A stretch of DNA of 64,000 nucleotides from VRUE01 sp963737575 (GTDB lineage: Bacteria > Actinomycetota > Thermoleophilia > Solirubrobacterales > 70-9), in the NCBI GenBank assembly GCA_963737575.1, contig CAVTTJ010000011.1:124001-188000 (forward strand). Direction: 5' to 3'. Below, in pieces: positions 31,831-39,996 of the stretch. Under the pieces are notes generated by a model that saw only the letters and a program-made list of their open reading frames with translations, did no database searches and was not told the DNA's origin. The position numbers and the translations under genes are program-made. Each line of letters starts with the position of its first letter. Positions within the stretch are counted from its first letter, which is position 1.

Positions 31831-32964
31831 TCAGAGGCCGAACCAGCGGGCGCACCGGCTCGCGCCGAACTCGGCCTTCTCCTCGGCGTACTCGGCGCTC
31901 GGCTCGTCGAGGGAACCAGTCGGGTGGGGACCGGTGAGGAAGTCGACGTTGACACGCCCGACCCGGCCTTGGCCGAACTCCACGTAACAGGTGCCGATGC
32001 CGTCGTAGGGCGGGGGCGGCTCTCCGCCGCGCAGCTGGGCGACGATCGAGCGGGCGACGACCTTCGCCGCCCCCTCCGAGAAGACGCCGGCCTTCGGGAC
32101 GCCGGCCGTGGCGACGTCGCCGACGGCGAAGACGCCCGGGAACCGCGTCGCGAGGGTGGAGGAGTCGACCGGGATGTAGCCGGCCTCGGCCATCGCGCTG
32201 TCGAGCACGACCTCGGGGGCCTGATGCCTGGGCACGCCGAGGAAGAGGTCGTAGGGAAGCTCCTCGCCGCTGTCGAGGGAGACGATGCCGCGGGCCCCCT
32301 CCAGCGCGGAGATCCGGGCGCCCGGAACGAAGCGGATCTCGCGCTCGGCGAACGCCGCCAGCAGCGCCTCCGAGGCCTGCGGCGAGGGCGGGACCGGGCT
32401 CGGCAGCGGCATCGTGAACGTGATCGTGCTTCCCTCGCGGACCCCGTGGCCGGCGAGGTGGTCGTGGAGCAGCAGCGCACACTCGCTGGGCGCCGGGGGG
32501 CACTTGAAGGGCGCATCGCAGACGCCGATCACGTAGTTCCCCTCGCGCGGCCTCGCAAGCAGCTCGCCGACCCGCTCGGCGCCGGCCACGGAATAGAACT
32601 CGTTGCCGTCCTCGGCCAGCCCCGGCGTTGCCTCCAGGTCGTACTCTGCTCCCAGCCCCACCACCAGGATGTCGGCCTCGTGGCTGCCGGCGTCGGTCTC
32701 GACGACCTTCGCGACGGGGTCGATCGCCGTGATCGTCTCGCGCAGGAGGCGGACGCCTGGGTGGGTGAAGGACGAGTAGGGAAGCTGCACCGCGTCGAGC
32801 GAGGTGCGGCCGAACATCACGTCGAGCTTCGCGAAGCCGAAGACGAAAGCGTCGCCCATCTCGATCAGCGTAACCTCGACCTCCTCTCCGACCTCCTCGG
32901 AGAGCATCGTCGAGAGCTCCATCCCGGCGAACCCGGCGCCCAGGACAACCACGCGCGTTCGCAT
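31831..32964 (-). CDS. FAD-dependent oxidoreductase, sulfide:quinone-reductase/NDH-2-like
   Basis: The 377-residue product has the N-terminal FAD site VVVLGAGFAGMELSTMLSEE and VTLIEMGDAFVFG after strand 2. VGLGAEYDLEATPGL follows, and later GVCDAPFKCPPAPSECALLL, a Cys-containing segment conserved in SQR-like proteins. FPGVFAVGDVATAGVPKAG is the C-terminal FAD site. The second and third SQR cysteines could not be assigned, so sulfide as substrate is not established. It converges on the cytochrome b operon, with 37 bp between the stops, suggesting delivery of electrons to the quinone pool. Confidence 0.78.
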   Translation of the reverse strand: MRTRVVVLGAGFAGMELSTMLSEEVGEEVEVTLIEMGDAFVFGFAKLDVMFGRTSLDAVQLPYSSFTHPGVRLLRETITAIDPVAKVVETDAGSHEADILVVGLGAEYDLEATPGLAEDGNEFYSVAGAERVGELLARPREGNYVIGVCDAPFKCPPAPSECALLLHDHLAGHGVREGSTITFTMPLPSPVPPSPQASEALLAAFAEREIRFVPGARISALEGARGIVSLDSGEELPYDLFLGVPRHQAPEVVLDSAMAEAGYIPVDSSTLATRFPGVFAVGDVATAGVPKAGVFSEGAAKVVARSIVAQLRGGEPPPPYDGIGTCYVEFGQGRVGRVNVDFLTGPHPTGSLDEPSAEYAEEKAEFGASRCARWFGL

Positions 32965-33057
32965 CGGCCGACAGTATCCGATCGACCGGGAGCGGGCGCG
33001 CTACTCTTTCCGGCGCGCCCGACGGTGCCAGTGCCGAGTCTGTCGCGTCCAGGACCA

Positions 33058-35952
33058 ATGCGAAAACTTCTGATTGCGACAGTCGCGACGGCGCTCACCT
33101 GCCTTGCCGGGCTGTGTCTCCTGCCCTCAGGGGCTCTCGCGATCGGGCTCGGCGGCTGCTCGGGCGGCAACTCGTTCACCTGGACGGGGGAAGGCGACGG
33201 CCACAACTGGGCCGACGCCGAAAACTGGAACCCCGAAGAAGAAGCCCCACCGAAGAGCGGCGATACGGCGACCATCCACGGCAGCGAAGAAAAAGAGGCC
33301 GAGGTCGAAGGCGCTACGGGCGAAGTCTGCGAACTCACCGTCGTGGGCGGCGACTCCTTCCTGACCGGCTCCAGCCTGGAAATCGAAGGGGACCTGACCT
33401 GGGAAGGCGGCCAGGGCATGGAACCGGCCAGCGAACTCGAAGGAAGCTTCACGGTCGACGGCTCGGCGACGCTCGCCCACAACCTGGCCCTCTCCTCCGG
33501 CACCCTCACCTCACAGGGATCGCTTGAAGTCGAAGGCGGCACCAACCTGACGCTCGGCGACGAATCCGCCAGGCTCGTCGCCAACGGCAGCGCCGAACTC
33601 GGCGGCGGAGTCGGGGGTCTGCTCGGGGCCGGGACGGTGATCCAGAGCAACTCGGCCAGCGAGGGCGATGACAACGCGAAGTTCCAGGTCAACGGCGCTC
33701 TTGAACTCGACGGGGACGTCGAAAGCTCGCAGCTCGACCTCAATCTCGGGCCGCAGAGCAGCGTCGACCTCGGCGGGAACATCTGGACGCTTCCCGGCCT
33801 CTCGTTCTCACGCTGGAAGGGCGGTGCGAAGGTCAACTCGAGCAGCGAAGGCGGGATCATCGCCTTCACCAACCTCGCCCGGCTGTTGATCGACGGCGGG
33901 GTGACTGTCGACCAACACGCCCTTGTGAGCATGCGGGACTCCTCGACGCTCACCGACGGCGGGGCGGCCGCATCGACCGGGCTGCTGCGGGGCACCGGGG
34001 CGCTCGAGTGGCAGGGCGGCTCATTCGAACGGCAGCTCACCCTGGCGCCCGGATTCCACACCGTGGTCGACGACGGCGGAATCCACACCTTGATCAACGA
34101 ACCCGGGACATTGCTGCGTAACGAAGGGACGATCGACTTCCAGTCGGGTGAACTGCTGGTCGACGGAGCGCCGGCCCGAGTCGAAAACTGGGGCGACATC
34201 AAGGTCCACGCCGGCGCGATCCTCGCCTGCAACAGCAGTGCCTGCGGGCCGGGCGCGATCGACAACACCCCGGGGGCCGAGCTCGAAGTGTTGGGCCCGG
34301 CACCGCTCCAGCCGCCGGCCACCCTCGTCCCCGCCAAGGTCATCAGCCTCCACAACAGCGGCGACATCAAGGTCGGCAAAGGCCTGATGCTGCTTCTCAG
34401 CAACGACGCGGTCGCCAATCTCGCCGACGGGGGAACGATCAGCGGCGGCGGCACCGTCCGCCTCGGCGAAGAAGGAAAGGCGAACGTGGTCGGGGAGACC
34501 ACCATGCGCGATGGCTCGGTGCTGGGCATCGACGGGACCGAGGCCGAGCTGCATGGCGGAACCGTGAACGCCGAAGGAGCCCAGTTCTCGGGAGTCCTCA
34601 ACGCCGCGCAGGCCGGGGACGGCACGGTGCAATGGAGCGACGGCGGCCTGGAAGGCTCGCTGCTCACCCACAACCAGCTGCAGACGAACGCCGTCGCGGG
34701 GGGGCCTGAAGCGGTCCACAACGTCGACGGCGAGAGCCAGGACACGCACAACCCGACGCGGAACCCGACCTCGATCACGCTCGCCGGCCCAACCCACATC
34801 GACGGAATCATGGTCACGATCGACAGCAACCAGAACGGCGATGCGGTGAGCGTCGACGGACCGATGCAGATCGCCGGCCCCGGCGCCGGCTTCACCCGGG
34901 GGAGCAGCGACGCCGATGGCGTGATCGTCGACCCCGGCGGCTCGATCACGGCGCAGGGCGCGGTGGCGATCGAGGCGCCCCTGAGCGTGCTCGGCAAGCT
35001 GGCGATCCCCTCCGGCGCGACCCTCGGCGTCCCGCTCGGATACACCCAGACCGGCGGCGGCGCCGAAACTGCGATCGGCGGCGGCACGGTCAGCACCGAC
35101 GACGGGGAAGGCAACCTCAGCACGATCACCCTCGACGGCGGCGCCCTCCACGGCCCGGGGACCGTCAAGGGCGCCCTCGTCGTGCCGGGGGCGACGGTCT
35201 CGCCCGGCACCGACAACTCACCGCCCGGGACCCTGAACATCGAAGGCGACTACACGCAGCGACTCGGCTCGACGCTGGCCCTGCATCTGGCGGGTCCGGC
35301 GGCCGGCCAGCACGACAGGCTCGCAGTCAGCGGCGCGGCGAGCATCTCGGGCACCGCGGCCGCGATCACGAGCCCCGGTTACGCGCCGAGCGTGCCGACT
35401 GCGATCCCCGACGTCGTGGACGCCGGCTCGCTGAGCGGAACCTTCGCGAGCGTCAGCTCCCCCGGCGCACCCGCAGGCACCGCCTGGCAGGCGGCCTACC
35501 GCAGCGGCGCGGTCGACCTGAACCTCGCCTCGACCGCGGCGCCCGCCGCCCCCGCCAAACCGATGCTCGACAGGGCACATCCGAAGGTGAAGCTGAAGGG
35601 CCCCCGCGTCTCGGCGAAGGGAGTCTTCTCCGTCCTCGTCGACAACTCGAACCCATTCCCGATCAAGATCGACTCCCTCGGCCTCAAAGCTGCCCCGAAC
35701 AGTGGGGCCCCGGCACACAAGAAGGTTCGGAAAGGCTCAGGGGCGGTCGCGATCGCGGGCGCCAGACCCGGAACCCAGGTGCGTGCCGGCGCCTCGAGCA
35801 GGGTGTCCGTTCACCTCAACCACACGGGCATGAGGCTGTTGCAGGCGGGCCCCCGGCTGGCGGTCGAGATCAGCCTGCGGGTGTCCGCGACAGACGGCTC
35901 GCAGGCAACCGTCGGCGCCCGCGCCAACCTGGCTGCGCCGAGCGGGGGCTAG
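33058..35952 (+). CDS. Very large secreted beta-solenoid protein (autotransporter-passenger-like repeats)
   Basis: The ATG at 33058 gives 964 residues with a signal peptide (ATVATALTCLAGLCLLPSGA). After a short Cys-bracketed start (GGCSGGNSFTWTGEGDGHNW, the opening seen in G8/autotransporter-like repeats) come about 750 residues of short hydrophobic strands separated by Gly/Asn turns (LEIEGDLTWEG, GGTNLTLGDESARLVANGSA). This fits a right-handed beta-solenoid. GTVKGALVVPGATVSPGTDN and GDYTQRLGSTLALHL resemble the autotransporter-associated repeat end. A final Ig-like domain (VFSVLVDNSNPFPIKIDSLG) closes the protein. There is no LPxTG or translocator domain. Confidence 0.75.
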   Translation: MRKLLIATVATALTCLAGLCLLPSGALAIGLGGCSGGNSFTWTGEGDGHNWADAENWNPEEEAPPKSGDTATIHGSEEKEAEVEGATGEVCELTVVGGDSFLTGSSLEIEGDLTWEGGQGMEPASELEGSFTVDGSATLAHNLALSSGTLTSQGSLEVEGGTNLTLGDESARLVANGSAELGGGVGGLLGAGTVIQSNSASEGDDNAKFQVNGALELDGDVESSQLDLNLGPQSSVDLGGNIWTLPGLSFSRWKGGAKVNSSSEGGIIAFTNLARLLIDGGVTVDQHALVSMRDSSTLTDGGAAASTGLLRGTGALEWQGGSFERQLTLAPGFHTVVDDGGIHTLINEPGTLLRNEGTIDFQSGELLVDGAPARVENWGDIKVHAGAILACNSSACGPGAIDNTPGAELEVLGPAPLQPPATLVPAKVISLHNSGDIKVGKGLMLLLSNDAVANLADGGTISGGGTVRLGEEGKANVVGETTMRDGSVLGIDGTEAELHGGTVNAEGAQFSGVLNAAQAGDGTVQWSDGGLEGSLLTHNQLQTNAVAGGPEAVHNVDGESQDTHNPTRNPTSITLAGPTHIDGIMVTIDSNQNGDAVSVDGPMQIAGPGAGFTRGSSDADGVIVDPGGSITAQGAVAIEAPLSVLGKLAIPSGATLGVPLGYTQTGGGAETAIGGGTVSTDDGEGNLSTITLDGGALHGPGTVKGALVVPGATVSPGTDNSPPGTLNIEGDYTQRLGSTLALHLAGPAAGQHDRLAVSGAASISGTAAAITSPGYAPSVPTAIPDVVDAGSLSGTFASVSSPGAPAGTAWQAAYRSGAVDLNLASTAAPAAPAKPMLDRAHPKVKLKGPRVSAKGVFSVLVDNSNPFPIKIDSLGLKAAPNSGAPAHKKVRKGSGAVAIAGARPGTQVRAGASSRVSVHLNHTGMRLLQAGPRLAVEISLRVSATDGSQATVGARANLAAPSGG

Positions 35953-35987
35953 GCCCCTTCTCACCGGGGCACCGCTAGGGTCGGGCG

Positions 35988-36410
35988 ATGCCGGGCGTCG
36001 GGATCCAGCACATCGACCTTGCGGTCGCCGACGTCGACCGCTCACTCGCCTTCTATGACGCGGTCCTCGGGCCTCTGGGCCTCGAGGAGTACGCGCGGTT
36101 CCAGACCTACCGCGGCACCGAGGAGGTCGTCTACCTCCAGTTCGGGCACTCATGGATCGGGATCAGGCCGGCGGACGGCGGAGCCCATACCGACTACGGC
36201 GTCGGCCTCGAGCACGTCGCCTTCCAGGTCGACACGCGGGAGGAGGTGGACCTGGCGCACGGGCGCTGTGTCGCCGCCGGCGCCCCGATCCAGACTCCGC
36301 CCGAAGAGCACTACGCCTACGCCGGTGAGGACTACTACTCGTTCTTCGCCTTCGACCCCGACGGGATCCGAATCGAGGTCGTCTGCGACCGCCACCACCC
36401 GCGGCCCTGA
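35988..36410 (+). CDS. VOC-family protein (glyoxalase/bleomycin-resistance fold)
   Basis: The 140-residue product has the two beta-alpha-beta-beta-beta modules of the VOC fold. GIQHIDLAVADVDRSLAFYD contains the first metal-ligand His, HVAFQV in module two the second, and DPDGIRIEVV the terminal Glu. Length is typical of single-chain dimeric members. Activity (isomerase, dioxygenase or resistance protein) cannot be told. Confidence 0.84.
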   Translation: MPGVGIQHIDLAVADVDRSLAFYDAVLGPLGLEEYARFQTYRGTEEVVYLQFGHSWIGIRPADGGAHTDYGVGLEHVAFQVDTREEVDLAHGRCVAAGAPIQTPPEEHYAYAGEDYYSFFAFDPDGIRIEVVCDRHHPRP

Positions 36411-36420
36411 GCGGCTCGGA

Positions 36421-37629
36421 CTACTCGGCGGAGAGGATCTGTTCGGCCGCGCGGCCGCCGCTCCGAAGCGCGCCCTCCATCAGCCCGTGCCACTCGCCGG
36501 CCGTGTGCTCGCCGGCGAAGAAGAGCGGCCCGATCGGTCGGGCGAGGTCGTCGTCACGGAGGGGCGAGGAGAGGCTTCGCGCCGAGTAGGACCCCTGCGC
36601 CCAGGGGTCGTCGTGCCAGCTCGAGAGCAGCGCCGAGGCCGGGTCGGGATCGAGGTCGAGGTCGTCTCGAAGGGCGACCAACTCGGCGACCCAGCGAGGC
36701 GTCGCCATGGAGTTGCCGAGCGCCTCGACCGCGGCGCGGGTGCCGGTGTAGGCGACCGCGAACGGAGCCGGGTCGCCGTCGGTGCCGAGCTGGGTGTAGG
36801 ACCAGAAATGCCCGGCGACCGACATGATCGCGCTCGGCGGCGCCGGCGCCAACAGGCGGGCGAACAGCTTTGAGTTCTGGCCGTAGGTGACTCCGCGCAG
36901 CGCCTCTGCCGTCGGGCCCTCGAGCGGAGGGTCGAACTCGATCGCGGTGAGCGGGCCTGTGGGGATGGCGATCACCGCCGCGTCCGCGACAACCTCGCTC
37001 GCGTCGGTTGCGATCGTCACCTCCTCGCCTGACCGCCGCACGGTCCGCACCGGGGTGGAGAGATGCAGCGACGGGCCGAGCTCGGCGGCGAGCGCCTCGG
37101 CGAGCCTCATGTTCCCTCCCGCGAGCGTGTGATTGTCGAAGTCGCCGAACGTCGAGGCTCCCTCCTCCAGGACCGAGGCCTCGAGGTCCTCCGACGGATG
37201 GCCGTTGGAGATCGCGACCCTGGTCCGGATCAGCGCCGCGAGCCGCGGGTCGAGGTCGAGCGCCGAGATCGCGTCGGCGGCGCTTCCGGAGCTTCCCCGC
37301 ACTCCGTTGACCAGGCGCTCGAAGGCCGCCTCGAGCTCGCTCTCCGAAACCGCCTCCCGCCCGACCGGCACGCGGCGCCCGTAGGGGGTCCCCTTCAGCA
37401 CCGGTGGGATCCCGAAGCGCGAGGCGAGGGCCTCCATCGTCTCGTAGCCCGGCAGGATGAACTCCGCCCCCATCTCGACCACCGCGCCGTTGCCGAACGG
37501 CGCCGACCAGACGCGGCCCCCGACCCGGTCGCGCGCCTCGAGCACCGTCACCTCGGAGCCCGCCGCCCGCAGGGCGTCCGCCGCGGCGAGCCCGGCGAAC
37601 CCGGCGCCGATGACCGCGACCCGCTTCAT
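36421..37629 (-). CDS. FAD-dependent amine oxidase
   Basis: The 402-residue product begins VAVIGAGFAGLAAADALRAA, followed by VTVLEARDRVGGRVWS, the classic flavin-monoamine-oxidase start. VEMGAEFILPGYE is the GAEWI-like substrate segment. The C-terminal FAD motif is LFFAGEHTAGEWHGLMEGAL then SGGRAAEQIL. These enzymes oxidise primary or secondary amines to imines with O2. It is divergent from a class III aminotransferase (44 bp between starts), suggesting a shared amine catabolic role. Confidence 0.85.
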   Translation of the reverse strand: MKRVAVIGAGFAGLAAADALRAAGSEVTVLEARDRVGGRVWSAPFGNGAVVEMGAEFILPGYETMEALASRFGIPPVLKGTPYGRRVPVGREAVSESELEAAFERLVNGVRGSSGSAADAISALDLDPRLAALIRTRVAISNGHPSEDLEASVLEEGASTFGDFDNHTLAGGNMRLAEALAAELGPSLHLSTPVRTVRRSGEEVTIATDASEVVADAAVIAIPTGPLTAIEFDPPLEGPTAEALRGVTYGQNSKLFARLLAPAPPSAIMSVAGHFWSYTQLGTDGDPAPFAVAYTGTRAAVEALGNSMATPRWVAELVALRDDLDLDPDPASALLSSWHDDPWAQGSYSARSLSSPLRDDDLARPIGPLFFAGEHTAGEWHGLMEGALRSGGRAAEQILSAE

Positions 37630-37673
37630 GGCGTTCAGCCTAGACGGGGCGGTGGGTTAGATTCGACCGGCAC

Positions 37674-39068
37674 ATGGTTGAGATCGATCGCGGCCGGCTG
37701 CTCCCTGCCCTCGACGCCGAGGAGGAGCGGTTCCGGGCGACCCACCGACGCTCGGGCGAGCTCTTCGAGGAGGCGAAGGGGTCCCTCCTAGCCGGCGTCC
37801 CGATGCCGTGGATGACCGAGTGGGCGGGGCCGTACCCGGTCTTCGCCGCGAGCGCCGAGGGCGCCCACTTCACGGACGTCGACGGCAACGAGTACGTCGA
37901 CCTCTGCCTCGGCGACACCGGCGCGATGACCGGCCACTCCCCGGCGCCGACGGTGGCGGCGATCGCCGAGCAGGCCGCGAACGGGATCACCCTGATGCTT
38001 CCGAGCGAGGACTCGGCCCAGGTGGCTGTCGAGCTCGAGCGCCGCTTCGGGCTGCCCTACTGGCAGTTCGCCCTCACCGCGACCGACGCCAACCGCTTCA
38101 CGATCCGGCTGGCGCGGGCGATCACGGGCAGGCCCAAGGTGCTGGTCTACTCCTGGTGCTACCACGGGACCGTCGATGAGACCTTCGCCGTCGCCGACGA
38201 TGGCGCAACGAGGTCGCGGCCCGACAACATCGGCCCGCCCGTCGACCCGGCGCTGACCACGGTCGCGGTCGAGTGGAACGACGTCGAGGCGCTGGAGGCG
38301 GCGCTGGGGACGGGCGAGATCGCCTGCGTGCTGGCCGAGCCGGCGATGACGAACATCGGCATCGTCCTGCCCGAGCCCGGCTACCACCACGCGCTCCGCT
38401 CGCTGACCAGGGAGCACGAGACCCTGCTGGTGATCGACGAGACGCACACGATCTGCGCCGGCCCCGGCGGCTACACCGCCGCCCACGGTCTCGACCCCGA
38501 CCTGCTCACGATCGGCAAGCCGCTCGCGGCGGGGGTTCCCGCCGCGACCTACGGAATGAGCGAGGAGGTCGCGGCGCGGGTCCTCGAGCACAACGACCTG
38601 CTCGAGGTCTCGGACGTCGGCGGCATCGGCGGCACCCTCTCGGGCAACGCGCTCTCGCTCGCCGCGATGCGGGCGACGCTCGAGAGCGTGCTCACCGACG
38701 AGGCTTTCGCGAGGATGATCGAACTCGGCGAGCGCTTCGAGGCCGGCGTCGGCGAGGCGATCGAGGCCGCCGGCCTTCCCTGGCACGTGACCAGGCTCGG
38801 CTGCCGGGTCGAGTACGCGTTCAGCGCCCGTGAGCCGCGCTGCGGCGGCGAGGCGGCGGCCGCCCGGGACCACGATCTCGACCGCTTCCTCCACCTCCAC
38901 GCCCTCAACCGGGGGATCCTGATGACCCCGTTCCACAACATGGCGCTGATGTCGCCTGCCACCACCGCTGAGGACGTCGACCGCCACAGCGCGGCGTTCG
39001 CCGAGGCGATCGGGGACCTGGTTGGCCGAACGGGCGGAGGGCGCGCCCACGGCGGGAGCGGACACTGA
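37674..39068 (+). CDS. PLP-dependent class III aminotransferase (GSA-aminomutase-like)
   Basis: The 464-residue product has the class III layout. FTDVDGNEYVDLCLGDTGAM is the N-terminal strand pair. A cofactor-phosphate loop would be near LTATDANRFTIRLARAITGR, where the usual SGTEA reads TATDA. VYSWCYHGTVDE follows, then LLVIDETHTICAGPGG with the PLP-N1 Asp, and LLTIGKPLAAGVPAATYGMS with the Schiff-base Lys. It resembles glutamate-1-semialdehyde aminomutase-like aspartate aminotransferase family proteins rather than true HemL, since heme genes are absent nearby. It may act with the divergent amine oxidase. Confidence 0.82.
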   Translation: MVEIDRGRLLPALDAEEERFRATHRRSGELFEEAKGSLLAGVPMPWMTEWAGPYPVFAASAEGAHFTDVDGNEYVDLCLGDTGAMTGHSPAPTVAAIAEQAANGITLMLPSEDSAQVAVELERRFGLPYWQFALTATDANRFTIRLARAITGRPKVLVYSWCYHGTVDETFAVADDGATRSRPDNIGPPVDPALTTVAVEWNDVEALEAALGTGEIACVLAEPAMTNIGIVLPEPGYHHALRSLTREHETLLVIDETHTICAGPGGYTAAHGLDPDLLTIGKPLAAGVPAATYGMSEEVAARVLEHNDLLEVSDVGGIGGTLSGNALSLAAMRATLESVLTDEAFARMIELGERFEAGVGEAIEAAGLPWHVTRLGCRVEYAFSAREPRCGGEAAAARDHDLDRFLHLHALNRGILMTPFHNMALMSPATTAEDVDRHSAAFAEAIGDLVGRTGGGRAHGGSGH

Positions 39069-39110
39069 TGATCGGCTCGGTGATCGAGGTCTAGGGTCCC
39101 GGCGCCCGGT

Positions 39111-39884
39111 TCAGGCTTCAGGCAGCGACTCGAGCGTTTCGCTCAGCCACTCGATCGACCGGTGGGCGAGCTGGCCGCCCCAGCTGATTCGCGCGATGCC
39201 GAGCTCGGCGAGCTCGGCGACAGAGGGGCCAGGGGGGATGCACACCGCGTTGACCGGGCCGGAGTGCTCGGCGACGAACCGCCCCAGAGGCCCCGGTTCC
39301 CAGAGCAGGATCGGGTAGGCGCAGTCGGCTCCCGCCTCGGAGTAGGCCCCTGCCCGGCGCAGCGCCTTGTCGACGAGCTCGGCCTGGCCGCCGTCGCCGG
39401 GTGTCGAACCGGCTGCGTGGAGGAAGACGTCGATGCGGGCGTTGATCACCAGGGCGAAGTCCAGCTCGACGGCGGCCGCGCGCACGGCCGCGAGCCACCC
39501 GGCGTGGGCGTCCGCGTCCCGCAGCTCCCCGGTCGAGTGGTCGGTGTCCTCTAGGTTGCAGCCGGCGACGCCGATCTCGCGCAGCGCCGCGACGAGGTCG
39601 CCCGGCTCCATCCCGTAGCCGGCCTCGGCGTCGACGGTCACCGGGACCGCGACCCCGCTCGCGATCCGCGCCGCCGCGGCGAGCATCTCCTCGCCGGGGG
39701 CGTCTTCGTGGTCCTCGTGGCCGAGCGCGGCGGCGACGCCGGCGCTGGTCGTCGCCACCGCGGGGAATCCGGCCGCCTCGACCACGCGCGCCGATGCGAC
39801 GTCCCAGGCGTTCGGCAGCAGCAGCGGCTCGCCCGGGACGTGCAGTGACCGGAGCGCCTCGCAGCGGGCGCCGAGCTCGTTCAT
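39111..39884 (-). CDS. Isocitrate lyase/PEP mutase superfamily protein
   Basis: The 257-residue product starts with LLLPNAWDVASARVVEAAGF, then VATTSAGVAAALGHEDHEDA and VTVDAEAGYGMEPGDLVAAL, where D-A-E-x-G-Y-G is the metal/substrate site. VAGCNLEDTDHS and INARIDVFLHA follow. These blocks define the PEP mutase/carboxyvinyl-phosphonate mutase-like group that cleaves or rearranges C-C or C-P bonds in 2-oxo compounds. The KKCGH isocitrate-lyase motif is absent, so isocitrate is not the substrate. Confidence 0.84.
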   Translation of the reverse strand: MNELGARCEALRSLHVPGEPLLLPNAWDVASARVVEAAGFPAVATTSAGVAAALGHEDHEDAPGEEMLAAAARIASGVAVPVTVDAEAGYGMEPGDLVAALREIGVAGCNLEDTDHSTGELRDADAHAGWLAAVRAAAVELDFALVINARIDVFLHAAGSTPGDGGQAELVDKALRRAGAYSEAGADCAYPILLWEPGPLGRFVAEHSGPVNAVCIPPGPSVAELAELGIARISWGGQLAHRSIEWLSETLESLPEA

Positions 39885-39996
39885 GGCTCTGGATTGTGCC
39901 TGGTCTGGGCCGCCAGCCTAAAGTGCGGCTAAAAGTTCTCGATTCGCGTCCAGGATTCCGCTCAGGCGATCCTGAGTGATCTAGGTTCTTCAAACC

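Noticed and set aside
32865..35240. Minus-strand frame of 791 codons
   Set aside because: It is antisense to the 964-residue secreted protein, which has a signal peptide and regular solenoid repeats. The minus translation is low-complexity P/S/T.
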